A stretch of 25,351 nt of DNA from contig JBDNYM010000036.1 in assembly GCA_047722305.1 (NCBI GenBank), positions 1 through 25,351 of the forward strand, given 5' to 3'. The notes beneath the pieces are model-generated. The model ran no database searches. It worked only from the letters and a program-made list of their open reading frames with translations, and had not been told where the DNA came from. Shown in pieces: positions 1 through 5,051 of the stretch (positions within the stretch are counted from its first letter, which is position 1; the number at the start of each line of letters is the position of its first letter). This DNA comes from JAKVJE01 sp047722305. Its GTDB lineage: Bacteria; Actinomycetota; Actinomycetes; Actinomycetales; Microbacteriaceae. The position numbers and the translations under genes were made by a program.

Positions 1-291
1 TTCCTGACGATCGGGGTGGTGACGCTGCTGGGCAGCTCGTTCGTGGAGGGCTCCGCCATCGCCCGGGTGGTGAACTGGGGCACGAACGCCGCCGCGCTGA
101 CGGTCTTCATCGCGCATGGCGCGCCGCTGTATGCGCTGGGGCTGGCGATGGGGGTGCTGAATGCGGCGGGCGGCTACCTCGGGGCCCGCATGGCGGTGGC
201 CCGGGGGGCGCGCTTCATCCGCGTGGTGTTCCTGGTCGTGGTGGTGGTGTTGGCGGTGCGGTTGGGCTGGCAGGTGTTCGGTCACGCCTGA
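1..291 (+). CDS. TauE/SafE (TSUP) family permease, C-terminal fragment
   Basis: Open from the first base of the window in frame 1 and ending at TGA 289-291, so only the last 96 residues of a longer gene are visible. The fragment is very hydrophobic, with at least three likely membrane segments, and contains a small-residue stretch ending in GYLGARMAVARGARFIR. A glycine-rich segment followed by G-(A/S)-x-(L/M)-A and a basic R-x-I/V-R motif close to a final helix is typical of the second half of TSUP proteins, which export sulfite, sulfoacetate or related organosulfur anions across the cytoplasmic membrane. The substrate cannot be told from the sequence. Internal GTG codons at 16 and 19 are probably not the real start because the frame is open upstream. 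The family call rests on the C-terminal pattern only. Confidence 0.7.
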   Translation, partial: FLTIGVVTLLGSSFVEGSAIARVVNWGTNAAALTVFIAHGAPLYALGLAMGVLNAAGGYLGARMAVARGARFIRVVFLVVVVVLAVRLGWQVFGHA

Positions 292-298
292 GAGTGGT

Positions 299-315
299 TA
301 TGATTGGCGTTATCA
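299..315 (+). promoter_or_regulatory. possible promoter/operator of the metal importer operon
   Basis: The gap between the TSUP gene and the importer is AT-richer than its surroundings. TATGAT at 299-304 is a fair -10 box, with only a weak TTCGGT (277-282, 16 bp spacing) as -35. TGAT (301-304) and ATCA (312-315) form short inverted arms over a 7-nt spacer, so a metalloregulator (MntR/DtxR or Zur type) could bind over the -10. The arms are too short to name a regulator. Confidence 0.3.
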
Positions 316-369
316 ACATTCTGTGAGCGGTATCGCGCGGCGCCGTCGCGCGGTGAGAAAGGACACGCA

Positions 370-1314
370 ATGCGTGTGCAACACACTGTCAAGGCACTTC
401 TCGGTGCCGTCGCCGTCGGGACCCTCGCCCTGGGCCTGGCCGGATGCTCCGACAGCGGAAGCGGCTCCGCCGGCCCGTCGGCCAACGGCAAGGTCGGGAT
501 CGTGGCGTCGGTCAACCAATATGGGAACGTCGCCAAGCAGATCGGCGGCAGCCACGTCGACGTCACCTCGGTGATCTCCGATCCGGAGGCCGACCCGCAC
601 GACTTCGAGGCCAAGCCGTCTACCGCCCGCCTGCTCGCCAACGCCAGGATCGTCGTCGAGAACGGCCTGGGGTACGACGACTGGCTCGACAAGATGCTCA
701 AGACCCACCAGGGTTCTGACCGGACCGTCATCAGCGCCCAGAAGGTGCGCGGACTGCCCGACAGCACCAAGAACCCGCACCTGTGGTACGACCCCCAGAC
801 CATGCCGGCCGTCGCCGCCAGGATCGCCGACCAGCTGAAGAAGGACGACCCCAAGCACGCCGACGACTATGCGGCGAACCTGAAGACGTTCGACGCCTCC
901 ATGCAGAAGTACACCGACGCGATCGCCGCCTTCGCGACCGCCCACCCGAACACTCCCGTGGCCGCGACCGAGCCGGTGGCGAACTTCCTGCTCGACGCCG
1001 TCAAAGCCGACATCAGGACGCCCTGGAGCCTCCAGGCCGACATCATGAACGACTCCGACCCGTCCGCACAGGACACCGCCACCCAGATGGGCCTGTTCCA
1101 GGACAAGACCGTGCAGGCCTTCGTCTACAACGAGCAGGTCACCTCCGACCTGACGACCAAGTTCAAGACCGCGGCCAAGGCCAGCGGCATCCCGCTGGTC
1201 GCCGTTTACGAGACCATGCCCCCCAAGAGCGACTACGTCACCTGGATGGTCGACGAGGTCAACGCCCTGAGTCGCGCCGTCGAACAGAAGCAGTCGACGG
1301 ATAGCCTGGAGTAG
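370..1314 (+). CDS. metal-ion ABC transporter substrate-binding lipoprotein (ZnuA/PsaA family, probably Mn)
   Basis: Extracytoplasmic metal-binding lipoprotein of 314 aa. ATG 370 was chosen because GAGAAAGGA (355-363) lies 6 nt upstream and the product then begins with a lipoprotein signal: basic n-region, hydrophobic core, and lipobox LAGC with Cys26 as the lipidated residue. The family signature DPEADPHDFE gives ligand His77 and KNPHLWYDP gives His137. The third and fourth ligand positions are Glu201 (TEPVANF) and Glu281 (YETMPP). ZnuA-type zinc binders have His at the third position and often a His-rich loop, and neither is present. Manganese binders such as PsaA use His-His-Glu-Asp at almost the same residue numbers, so Mn is the better guess. 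The gene opens the operon, and its TAG overlaps the GTG of the ATPase by 1 nt. The family is secure and the metal is inferred. Confidence 0.92.
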   Translation: MRVQHTVKALLGAVAVGTLALGLAGCSDSGSGSAGPSANGKVGIVASVNQYGNVAKQIGGSHVDVTSVISDPEADPHDFEAKPSTARLLANARIVVENGLGYDDWLDKMLKTHQGSDRTVISAQKVRGLPDSTKNPHLWYDPQTMPAVAARIADQLKKDDPKHADDYAANLKTFDASMQKYTDAIAAFATAHPNTPVAATEPVANFLLDAVKADIRTPWSLQADIMNDSDPSAQDTATQMGLFQDKTVQAFVYNEQVTSDLTTKFKTAAKASGIPLVAVYETMPPKSDYVTWMVDEVNALSRAVEQKQSTDSLE

Positions 1315-2156
1315 TGAACACCGCTCCCACCGCCCGCGCCGTCCCGGTTCTCGACCTCTCCCGGCTCACCATCGAGCTGGGAGGGCGTCGGATCCTGGAC
1401 GGCGTGGACGTTCAGGTGGCCGCCGGCGAGTTCGTCGGGCTGATCGGCACCAACGGCACCGGCAAGACCACCCTCATGCGGGCGGTGCTGGGGGAGATTC
1501 CCATCGCATCCGGCACCAGCCGGGTGCTGGGACGCGCCCGCCCGCGCGCCGGGGACATCGGCTACGTGCCCCAGCGCATCGACCTCGACCCGGACTTGCC
1601 GCTGCGGGCCCGCGACCTGGTCGCGCTGGGCCTCGACGGGCACCGCTTCGGGCCCCCGATTCGCCGTCACGCGTTCTGGACTCGAGTCGAGGACGCGCTG
1701 CGCGGCGTCGGCGCCCTCGACCTCGCCGACCGGCCCGTCGGCCGCCTGTCCGGCGGGCAGCAGCAGCGGGTGCTCATCGCGTCCGCCATCGTGTCCGACC
1801 CGGCGCTCCTGCTGCTCGACGAGCCCCTGGCGAACCTGGACCCGGCCAACAGCGCCGACGTGGTGCAGCTGCTCGACGGCATCCGGCGGGCCGAGGGCAT
1901 CGCCATCGTGCTGTCCGCCCACGACGTCAACCCGCTGCTGCCGGTGCTCGACCGAGTCGTCTACCTCGGCCACGGGCACGCCGCGGTGGGCCCGTTGGAC
2001 GAGGTCATCCGCGCCGACGTCCTCACCCGGCTCTATCGGCACCCCATCGAGGTGCTGCGCGCTCGCGGGCATCTCATCGTCCTGGCCGCGGAGACCGAGG
2101 AACACCACCGCGGCCACGACCAGCTGCCCGGCGAGCGCCCGGAGGACGCCTCGTGA
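1314..2156 (+). CDS. metal-ion ABC transporter ATP-binding protein
   Basis: Cytoplasmic ATPase subunit (280 aa) that energises import by the adjacent permeases. All nucleotide-binding motifs are visible: Walker A GTNGTGKT (45-52), Q-loop Gln87 (YVPQ), signature LSGGQ (145-149), Walker B LLLLDE (165-170) and the H-loop His203 (SAHD). Length and motif spacing match the ZnuC/MntB type. The GTG start at 1314 overlaps the stop of the binding-protein gene by one base (TAGTG), and the stop overlaps the start of the first permease by 4 nt (GTGA), so translational coupling is likely. The C-terminal tail of about 50 residues is charged and variable, with several His and Glu residues near the end (EEHHRGHD), which might be regulatory; that last point is speculation. 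Confidence 0.94.
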   Translation: MNTAPTARAVPVLDLSRLTIELGGRRILDGVDVQVAAGEFVGLIGTNGTGKTTLMRAVLGEIPIASGTSRVLGRARPRAGDIGYVPQRIDLDPDLPLRARDLVALGLDGHRFGPPIRRHAFWTRVEDALRGVGALDLADRPVGRLSGGQQQRVLIASAIVSDPALLLLDEPLANLDPANSADVVQLLDGIRRAEGIAIVLSAHDVNPLLPVLDRVVYLGHGHAAVGPLDEVIRADVLTRLYRHPIEVLRARGHLIVLAAETEEHHRGHDQLPGERPEDAS

Positions 2157-3025
2157 GGATGGGGCCGGAGCTGTTCGCCGTCACCGAGGTGCGCACCGCA
2201 CTGGTGGTCGGCACCCTCGTGGCGATCGCCACCGCGCTGATCGGGGTGCTGACCGTGCTGCGCGGCCAGTCGTTCGCCGGCCACTCGCTGACCGACCTCG
2301 CCTCCGTGGGCGGCTCCGCCGCCTTCCTCACCGGCACCAACCAGCTGGGCGGTTTCGTGGCGGCCAGCGTGCTCGCCGCCCTGGGGATGCACGCGATCGG
2401 CACCGACCGGCTGCGGGGGCGGGATGTCGCCACCGGCATCGTCCTCAGCGCCGGGATGGGCATCACCGCCTTGCTGCTGGTGATCGCCACCATGGTCAGG
2501 CCCTCCGGCAACTCCGCCATGGCGGTGCTGTTCGGGTCGCTGTTCACCGTCGCCCCGGGGACGGTGCCGCTGGTGGCGGTGCTCGCCGCGATCTGCGTGC
2601 TCATCGTGGCCGCGATCTGGCGGCCGGCCCTGTTCTCGACGGTCTCGCCGACCCTGGCACGGGCCCGCGGGGTGCGCACCGGGCTCGTCAACGCCCTGTT
2701 CATGACGGCGCTGGGCATCGGCGTGGCCCTCGGGGCCGTGTCCGTGGGGGCGGTGCTCTCGACGGCCCTGCTGATCGGCCCGGCCGCCTGCGGCCTGCGG
2801 GTGGCCCGGCGCATCCGCTCGGCCCTGCTGGTGGCCGCCCTGCTGGGCGCCGGGTCGGTCTGGGGCGGCGTCATCGTGTCGTACGAAAGCTACGCCTGGA
2901 CCGGCGGGCACGCCTGGTCGGTGAGCTTCTGCATCGTGTCGCTGGTGCTCATCTGCTTCCTGGCCTCCAGCGGCTGGGGATGGGCGCGCGACACCGGCCG
3001 GATCGGGAGGCGAGCTGATGCGTGA
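2153..3025 (+). CDS. metal-ion ABC transporter permease 1 (ABC-3 family)
   Basis: Integral membrane subunit of 290 aa with about eight or nine hydrophobic segments. The early motif RGQSFAGHSLTDLASVGG corresponds to the conserved ABC-3 segment (R-x-x-x-x-x-HAL/S-) after the second helix, and a charged cytoplasmic stretch containing RARGVRTG near residues 170-180 is the probable coupling region for the ATPase. The product belongs with ZnuB/MntC-type permeases. GTG 2153 overlaps the ATPase stop by 4 nt, and the 3' end overlaps the second permease by 8 nt. It is clearly different from the following permease, so this is not a recent tandem duplication. Two unlike permeases in one operon suggest a heterodimeric channel, which is an inference. 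Confidence 0.92.
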   Translation: MRMGPELFAVTEVRTALVVGTLVAIATALIGVLTVLRGQSFAGHSLTDLASVGGSAAFLTGTNQLGGFVAASVLAALGMHAIGTDRLRGRDVATGIVLSAGMGITALLLVIATMVRPSGNSAMAVLFGSLFTVAPGTVPLVAVLAAICVLIVAAIWRPALFSTVSPTLARARGVRTGLVNALFMTALGIGVALGAVSVGAVLSTALLIGPAACGLRVARRIRSALLVAALLGAGSVWGGVIVSYESYAWTGGHAWSVSFCIVSLVLICFLASSGWGWARDTGRIGRRADA

Positions 3026-3869
3026 TCTCCTCTTCGGGTCCTATCTGACCAACACCTGGACGGCCGGCACGATCATCGCGCTGGTCGCCGGCGTGGTCGG
3101 CGTGTTCGTGGTGCTGCGCGGCGACACGTTCCTGGCCCATGCCCTGCCCCACGGCTCGTTCGCCGGAGCGGCGGTCGCGGCGGCGATCGGCGCCAGCCCG
3201 GTGGCCGGGATGGGCGTCGCGGCTCTGTTGGCCGGCCTGGTCATCTCCTGGCTCGGGCGCCGGCGGCGGGATGTGGTGATCGCGCTGGTGTTGACCTTCC
3301 TGCTCGCCGGCGGCGCCTTCGTCCTCAGCTTGCAGGGGCGCTACAGCAACCAGGTGTACGCGCTGCTGTTCGGTCAGGTGCTGTCGGTGGCGACCTCCGA
3401 CCTCATCGCCATGGGCATCCTCGCCGCGGCTGCGGTCGTCGCGGTGCTGCTCATGGCTCGGCCGCTGCTGCTCACGGCGGCGCTGCCCCAGACCGCCGCC
3501 GCCTCCGGGCTGCGCCGCGGCGCGGTCGAGACCGGGTTCACCCTGGTGGTGGCCGCCGCGACCACGGCCAGCGTGCCGGTCGTGGGCGCCCTGCTGCTGT
3601 TCAGCCTGCTCGTGGCGCCGCCCGCGGCGGCCTGCCTGCTCTGCCGCCGGCCGGGACACGCGGTGGCGGTCGCCTGCGGGCTGTGCCTGCTGTGCATGTG
3701 GGGCGCGATCGCCCTGTCGGTGCTCACCGACCTGCCGGTGGGGTTCTTCGTGTCCGCCATCGGGGCGCTGGTCTATGCGGCGGCGCGGGCGGGCACCATG
3801 CTGGTCGGTAGACTGGGGCGCGTCGATCGGGGGCGCCGCTCCCGCGTCCAGGCGCAGGAGGCCCGCTAA
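3018..3869 (+). CDS. metal-ion ABC transporter permease 2 (ABC-3 family)
   Basis: Second membrane subunit, 283 aa, with about eight hydrophobic segments. The ABC-3 signature is clearer here than in permease 1: LRGDTFLAHALPHGSFAGA near residues 33-51, followed by alternating hydrophobic helices and a short basic tail. ATG 3018 lies within the last codons of permease 1 (8-nt overlap), so the gene depends on read-through from upstream. Its TAA overlaps the ATG of the YciI-like gene by one base (TAATG). With the preceding lipoprotein, ATPase and permease 1 it completes a four-gene importer, most likely for Mn (from the binding-protein ligands). The C-terminus is rich in Arg and presumably cytoplasmic. 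Confidence 0.93.
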   Translation: MRDLLFGSYLTNTWTAGTIIALVAGVVGVFVVLRGDTFLAHALPHGSFAGAAVAAAIGASPVAGMGVAALLAGLVISWLGRRRRDVVIALVLTFLLAGGAFVLSLQGRYSNQVYALLFGQVLSVATSDLIAMGILAAAAVVAVLLMARPLLLTAALPQTAAASGLRRGAVETGFTLVVAAATTASVPVVGALLLFSLLVAPPAAACLLCRRPGHAVAVACGLCLLCMWGAIALSVLTDLPVGFFVSAIGALVYAAARAGTMLVGRLGRVDRGRRSRVQAQEAR

Positions 3870-4147
3870 TGCTTTACGCCGTGCAGTACCGGTACATCGA
3901 CGATGCCGAGAAGCTGGGGGAGATCCGCCCCGAGCATCGCCGGCACAACGCGGCGCTGCACGAGCAGGGCCTGATCGTCGCGGCCGGCCCCTACTCGGAG
4001 ACCCCCGGCGCACTGCTGCTGTACTCGGCCCCCGACCGCGCCGCCGTCGAGGCCGCCCTCGACCAGGACCCCTTCTGGCTGCATGGCTGCGTCGCCGAGC
4101 GCACCATCAACGAGTGGACGCCGGCCGTCGGCGGCGTCGGCATCTGA
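3869..4147 (+). CDS. YciI-like domain protein
   Basis: Small soluble protein (92 aa) of the YciI/DGPF-like dimeric alpha-beta fold. Visible hallmarks are RPEHRRH (residues 20-26, with the conserved His), GPY followed by a small-residue loop, and the DQDPFW...GC motif where the family Asp pairs with the His. The biochemical function of stand-alone YciI proteins is mostly unknown; a His-Asp pair suggests catalysis, but no substrate is assigned. ATG 3869 overlaps the TAA of permease 2 (TAATG), so it is co-transcribed and probably coupled with the metal importer, an odd partner for this family. The tRNA-Glu promoter follows 14 nt after the stop. Confidence 0.85.
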   Translation: MLYAVQYRYIDDAEKLGEIRPEHRRHNAALHEQGLIVAAGPYSETPGALLLYSAPDRAAVEAALDQDPFWLHGCVAERTINEWTPAVGGVGI

Positions 4148-4160
4148 GGCCGTCCTCGCC

Positions 4161-4189
4161 TTGCCCCTCCGCTGCAGCTGTGGCACAAT
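4161..4189 (+). promoter_or_regulatory. promoter of tRNA-Glu
   Basis: TTGCCC (4161-4166) and CACAAT (4184-4189) are separated by 17 bp and resemble a housekeeping sigma -35/-10 pair. A start near 4196 would leave about 11 nt before the mature tRNA. The region lies between the YciI stop and the tRNA and has no other obvious role. Confidence 0.55.
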
Positions 4190-4206
4190 ATGACAGTTGC
4201 GTTGAC

Positions 4207-4279
4207 GGCCCCATCGTCTAGCGGCCTAGGACATCGCCCTCTCACGGCGGTAACACCAGTTCAAATCTGGTTGGGGTCA
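4207..4279 (+). tRNA. tRNA-Glu (anticodon CTC)
   Basis: A 73-nt cloverleaf can be folded by eye. The acceptor stem GGCCCCA pairs with TGGGGTC (4272-4278) with one G-U pair, and the discriminator base is A4279. The anticodon stem is CGCC/GGCG with loop CTCTCAC, giving anticodon CTC, which reads GAG (Glu). The T-arm is ACCAG-TTCAAAT-CTGGT (4255-4271). The 3' CCA is not encoded. A promoter lies just upstream and a strong terminator 9 nt downstream, so this is a single-tRNA transcription unit. Confidence 0.96.
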
Positions 4280-4288
4280 CAAGACTGA

Positions 4289-4312
4289 AAACCCCCGGAA
4301 TTCCGGGGGTTT
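4289..4312 (+). terminator. intrinsic terminator of tRNA-Glu (24-bp perfect palindrome)
   Basis: A perfect inverted repeat of AAACCCCCGGAA with its complement, centred on GAATTC, followed by TTTCGCGTTTC. The GC-rich stem flanked by A-runs on the left and T-runs on the right makes it functional in both directions, so it could also stop leftward transcription from the antitoxin gene before it reads antisense into the tRNA. Confidence 0.85.
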
Positions 4313-4334
4313 CGCGTTTCCGTGGACTGTTGTT

Positions 4335-4379
4335 CGGGTCTTGCTGAGCGTTGGCGAGGAGTCGGATGGCGTAGCTCAC
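4335..4379 (-). pseudogene. remnant of a ParE/RelE-type toxin (first ~15 codons only)
   Basis: On the minus strand GTG (4379-4377) overlaps the TGA of the antitoxin by 4 nt (GTGA), the usual coupling in such modules. The first codons read MSYAIRLLANAQQDP, which matches the beginning of ParE/RelE-type toxins (M-x-Y-x-(I/V)-x-(L/F)-x-x-x-A-x-x-D). After that the similarity stops, and the frame runs on through the terminator and antisense into the tRNA, ending at 4242 after 45 codons. No toxin core or catalytic residues follow. This is best explained by a deletion joining the toxin start to the tRNA-Glu flank near 4313-4335. The similarity is short, so the identification rests largely on position and overlap. 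Confidence 0.55.
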
Positions 4380-4588
4380 GCAGTCCGGCGCGCGCGGCGG
4401 CGCGCCTTCCACTCGTCGAGCGTGATGTAGTCGTCCGGGTTCGCATTTGCCTCTGCGACCCGCTGCTCCAGGATTGCCCACTGTCCAGTAGGGATATCGT
4501 CCAGCTTGGCTTGGATCGCATCGTGAAGCTCGACCAGCTCGGAAGGACTGAGCCGGTCGACCTGCCTCATGAGCGCCGTGTTGACCAT
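4376..4588 (-). CDS. addiction-module antitoxin, PF09720/TIGR02574 type (orphan)
   Basis: A 70-aa acidic-then-basic helical protein. Family features are LSPSELVELHDAIQAKLD (helix 1, residues about 12-29), a Trp-containing second helix with EQRVAEANANPDD, and the terminal DEWKARRRARR, equivalent to the usual 'W-E-E-V-x-A-R-L-R-A-R' toxin-wrapping tail. Such antitoxins bind ParE/RelE toxins encoded directly downstream; here only about 15 codons of one remain. The start at 4588 is supported by a TACTCT box 6 nt upstream, suggesting a leaderless mRNA; ATG 4570 is the alternative. The frame is open further upstream to 4747, but that part is the antisense of the yefM remnant. The gene looks intact and G+C is lower than its neighbours, suggesting acquisition. 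Confidence 0.72.
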   Translation of the reverse strand: MVNTALMRQVDRLSPSELVELHDAIQAKLDDIPTGQWAILEQRVAEANANPDDYITLDEWKARRRARRTA

Positions 4589-4594
4589 GTTTTC

Positions 4595-4620
4595 AGAGTA
4601 CGTGATGAGCCTGATATCAG
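4595..4620 (-). promoter_or_regulatory. putative leaderless promoter and palindromic operator of the antitoxin
   Basis: Read on the minus strand, TACTCT (4600-4595) is followed by exactly 6 nt and then ATG, the spacing of a leaderless -10 box. Immediately upstream lies CTGATATCAG (4611-4620), a perfect 10-bp palindrome placed between -10 and -35, where an autoregulating antitoxin would bind. No convincing -35 is visible. Confidence 0.4.
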
Positions 4621-4624
4621 CTAG

Positions 4625-4765
4625 GACGTCGCGCGAGACGAGTACGACTCGCTCATCGAGACGCTCCATCTGCTCAGCAGCCCTGCCAACGCCGCCGCCC
4701 TCCAGACCGCGCAGCGTCAGGTCGAGGAGGGGCAGACCGTCCACCACGGACTGCGCCGTTCGTGA
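4625..4765 (+). pseudogene. yefM-type antitoxin remnant (C-terminal half, no start codon)
   Basis: In the frame ending at TGA 4763-4765 the translation contains RDEYDSLIETLHLLSSPAN and then a charged tail, which is the C-terminal toxin-binding half of Phd/YefM antitoxins (usual pattern: D-x-Y-x-x-L-x-E-T-x-x-L-L-x-S-P-x-N-A). The frame is closed directly upstream by TAG at 4622-4624, and none of the 46 codons is ATG, GTG or TTG, so it cannot be expressed as it stands. The DNA-binding N-terminal half is missing. In a different frame, ATG 4605 begins MSLISAR, similar to the first residues of YefM proteins, so an internal deletion with frameshift is possible. The last 4 nt overlap the yoeB start (GTGA), preserving the original coupling. 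Confidence 0.75.
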
Positions 4766-5031
4766 CCGAGGACGACCTGGAATGGGTCCCGATCGCTTGG
4801 GAGCAGTACGAGTGGTGGGACCGGAACGATACGAAGGTCCGCGACCGGATCAACGCCCTCATCGAGTCCGCACTTCCGACTCCGTCCGGTGGGATCGGCA
4901 AGCCGGAGCCGCTCCGCGGTAGCCTGTCGGGGTGCTGGTCCCGGAGGATCACCCTGGAGCATCGGCTCGTATATGAGGTTGAGGTGCGGGACGGTCGCCT
5001 GATCGTCCACCAGTGCCGCTTCCGCTATTGA
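4762..5031 (+). CDS. yoeB: YoeB/Txe-type mRNA interferase toxin, probably impaired
   Basis: An 89-aa RelE-superfamily protein with the YoeB core GIGKPEPL (43-51), LSGCWSRRIT (55-64) and EHRLVYEV (66-73). Active YoeB cleaves mRNA at the ribosome using Glu46, Arg65, His83 and Tyr84 (E. coli numbering). Here the equivalents are Glu49, Arg68, Arg88 and Tyr89: the C-terminal '(R/K)YHY' is FRY, so the catalytic His is Arg. GTG 4762 overlaps the stop of the decayed yefM by 4 nt; no separate ribosome-binding site is visible, so translation was coupled to an antitoxin that can no longer be made. The toxin is thus full length but likely weakly active, silent, or both. Identification as YoeB is firm; loss of activity is inferred. 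Confidence 0.88.
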   Translation: MTEDDLEWVPIAWEQYEWWDRNDTKVRDRINALIESALPTPSGGIGKPEPLRGSLSGCWSRRITLEHRLVYEVEVRDGRLIVHQCRFRY

Positions 5032-5051
5032 AGGTCATGAAGGTTCCACCA

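Noticed and set aside
333..353. Direct repeat TCGCGCGG (333-340 and 346-353) before the importer gene
   Set aside because: Low-complexity CG sequence in a GC-rich leader; no supporting spacing or further copies.
4322..4624. Plus-strand open frame of about 100 codons opposite the antitoxin
   Set aside because: Composition and lack of motifs mark it as a shadow; the minus-strand frame carries the family signature.
4589..4747. Upstream extension of the antitoxin frame (start near 4747)
   Set aside because: This part is antisense to the yefM remnant, and a -10 box supports the start at 4588.
4255..5040. Search for a duplicated tRNA 3' end (att repeat) bounding the toxin-antitoxin island
   Set aside because: No second copy of the T-arm/acceptor sequence could be seen, and there is no integrase, so an integrated element cannot be claimed.
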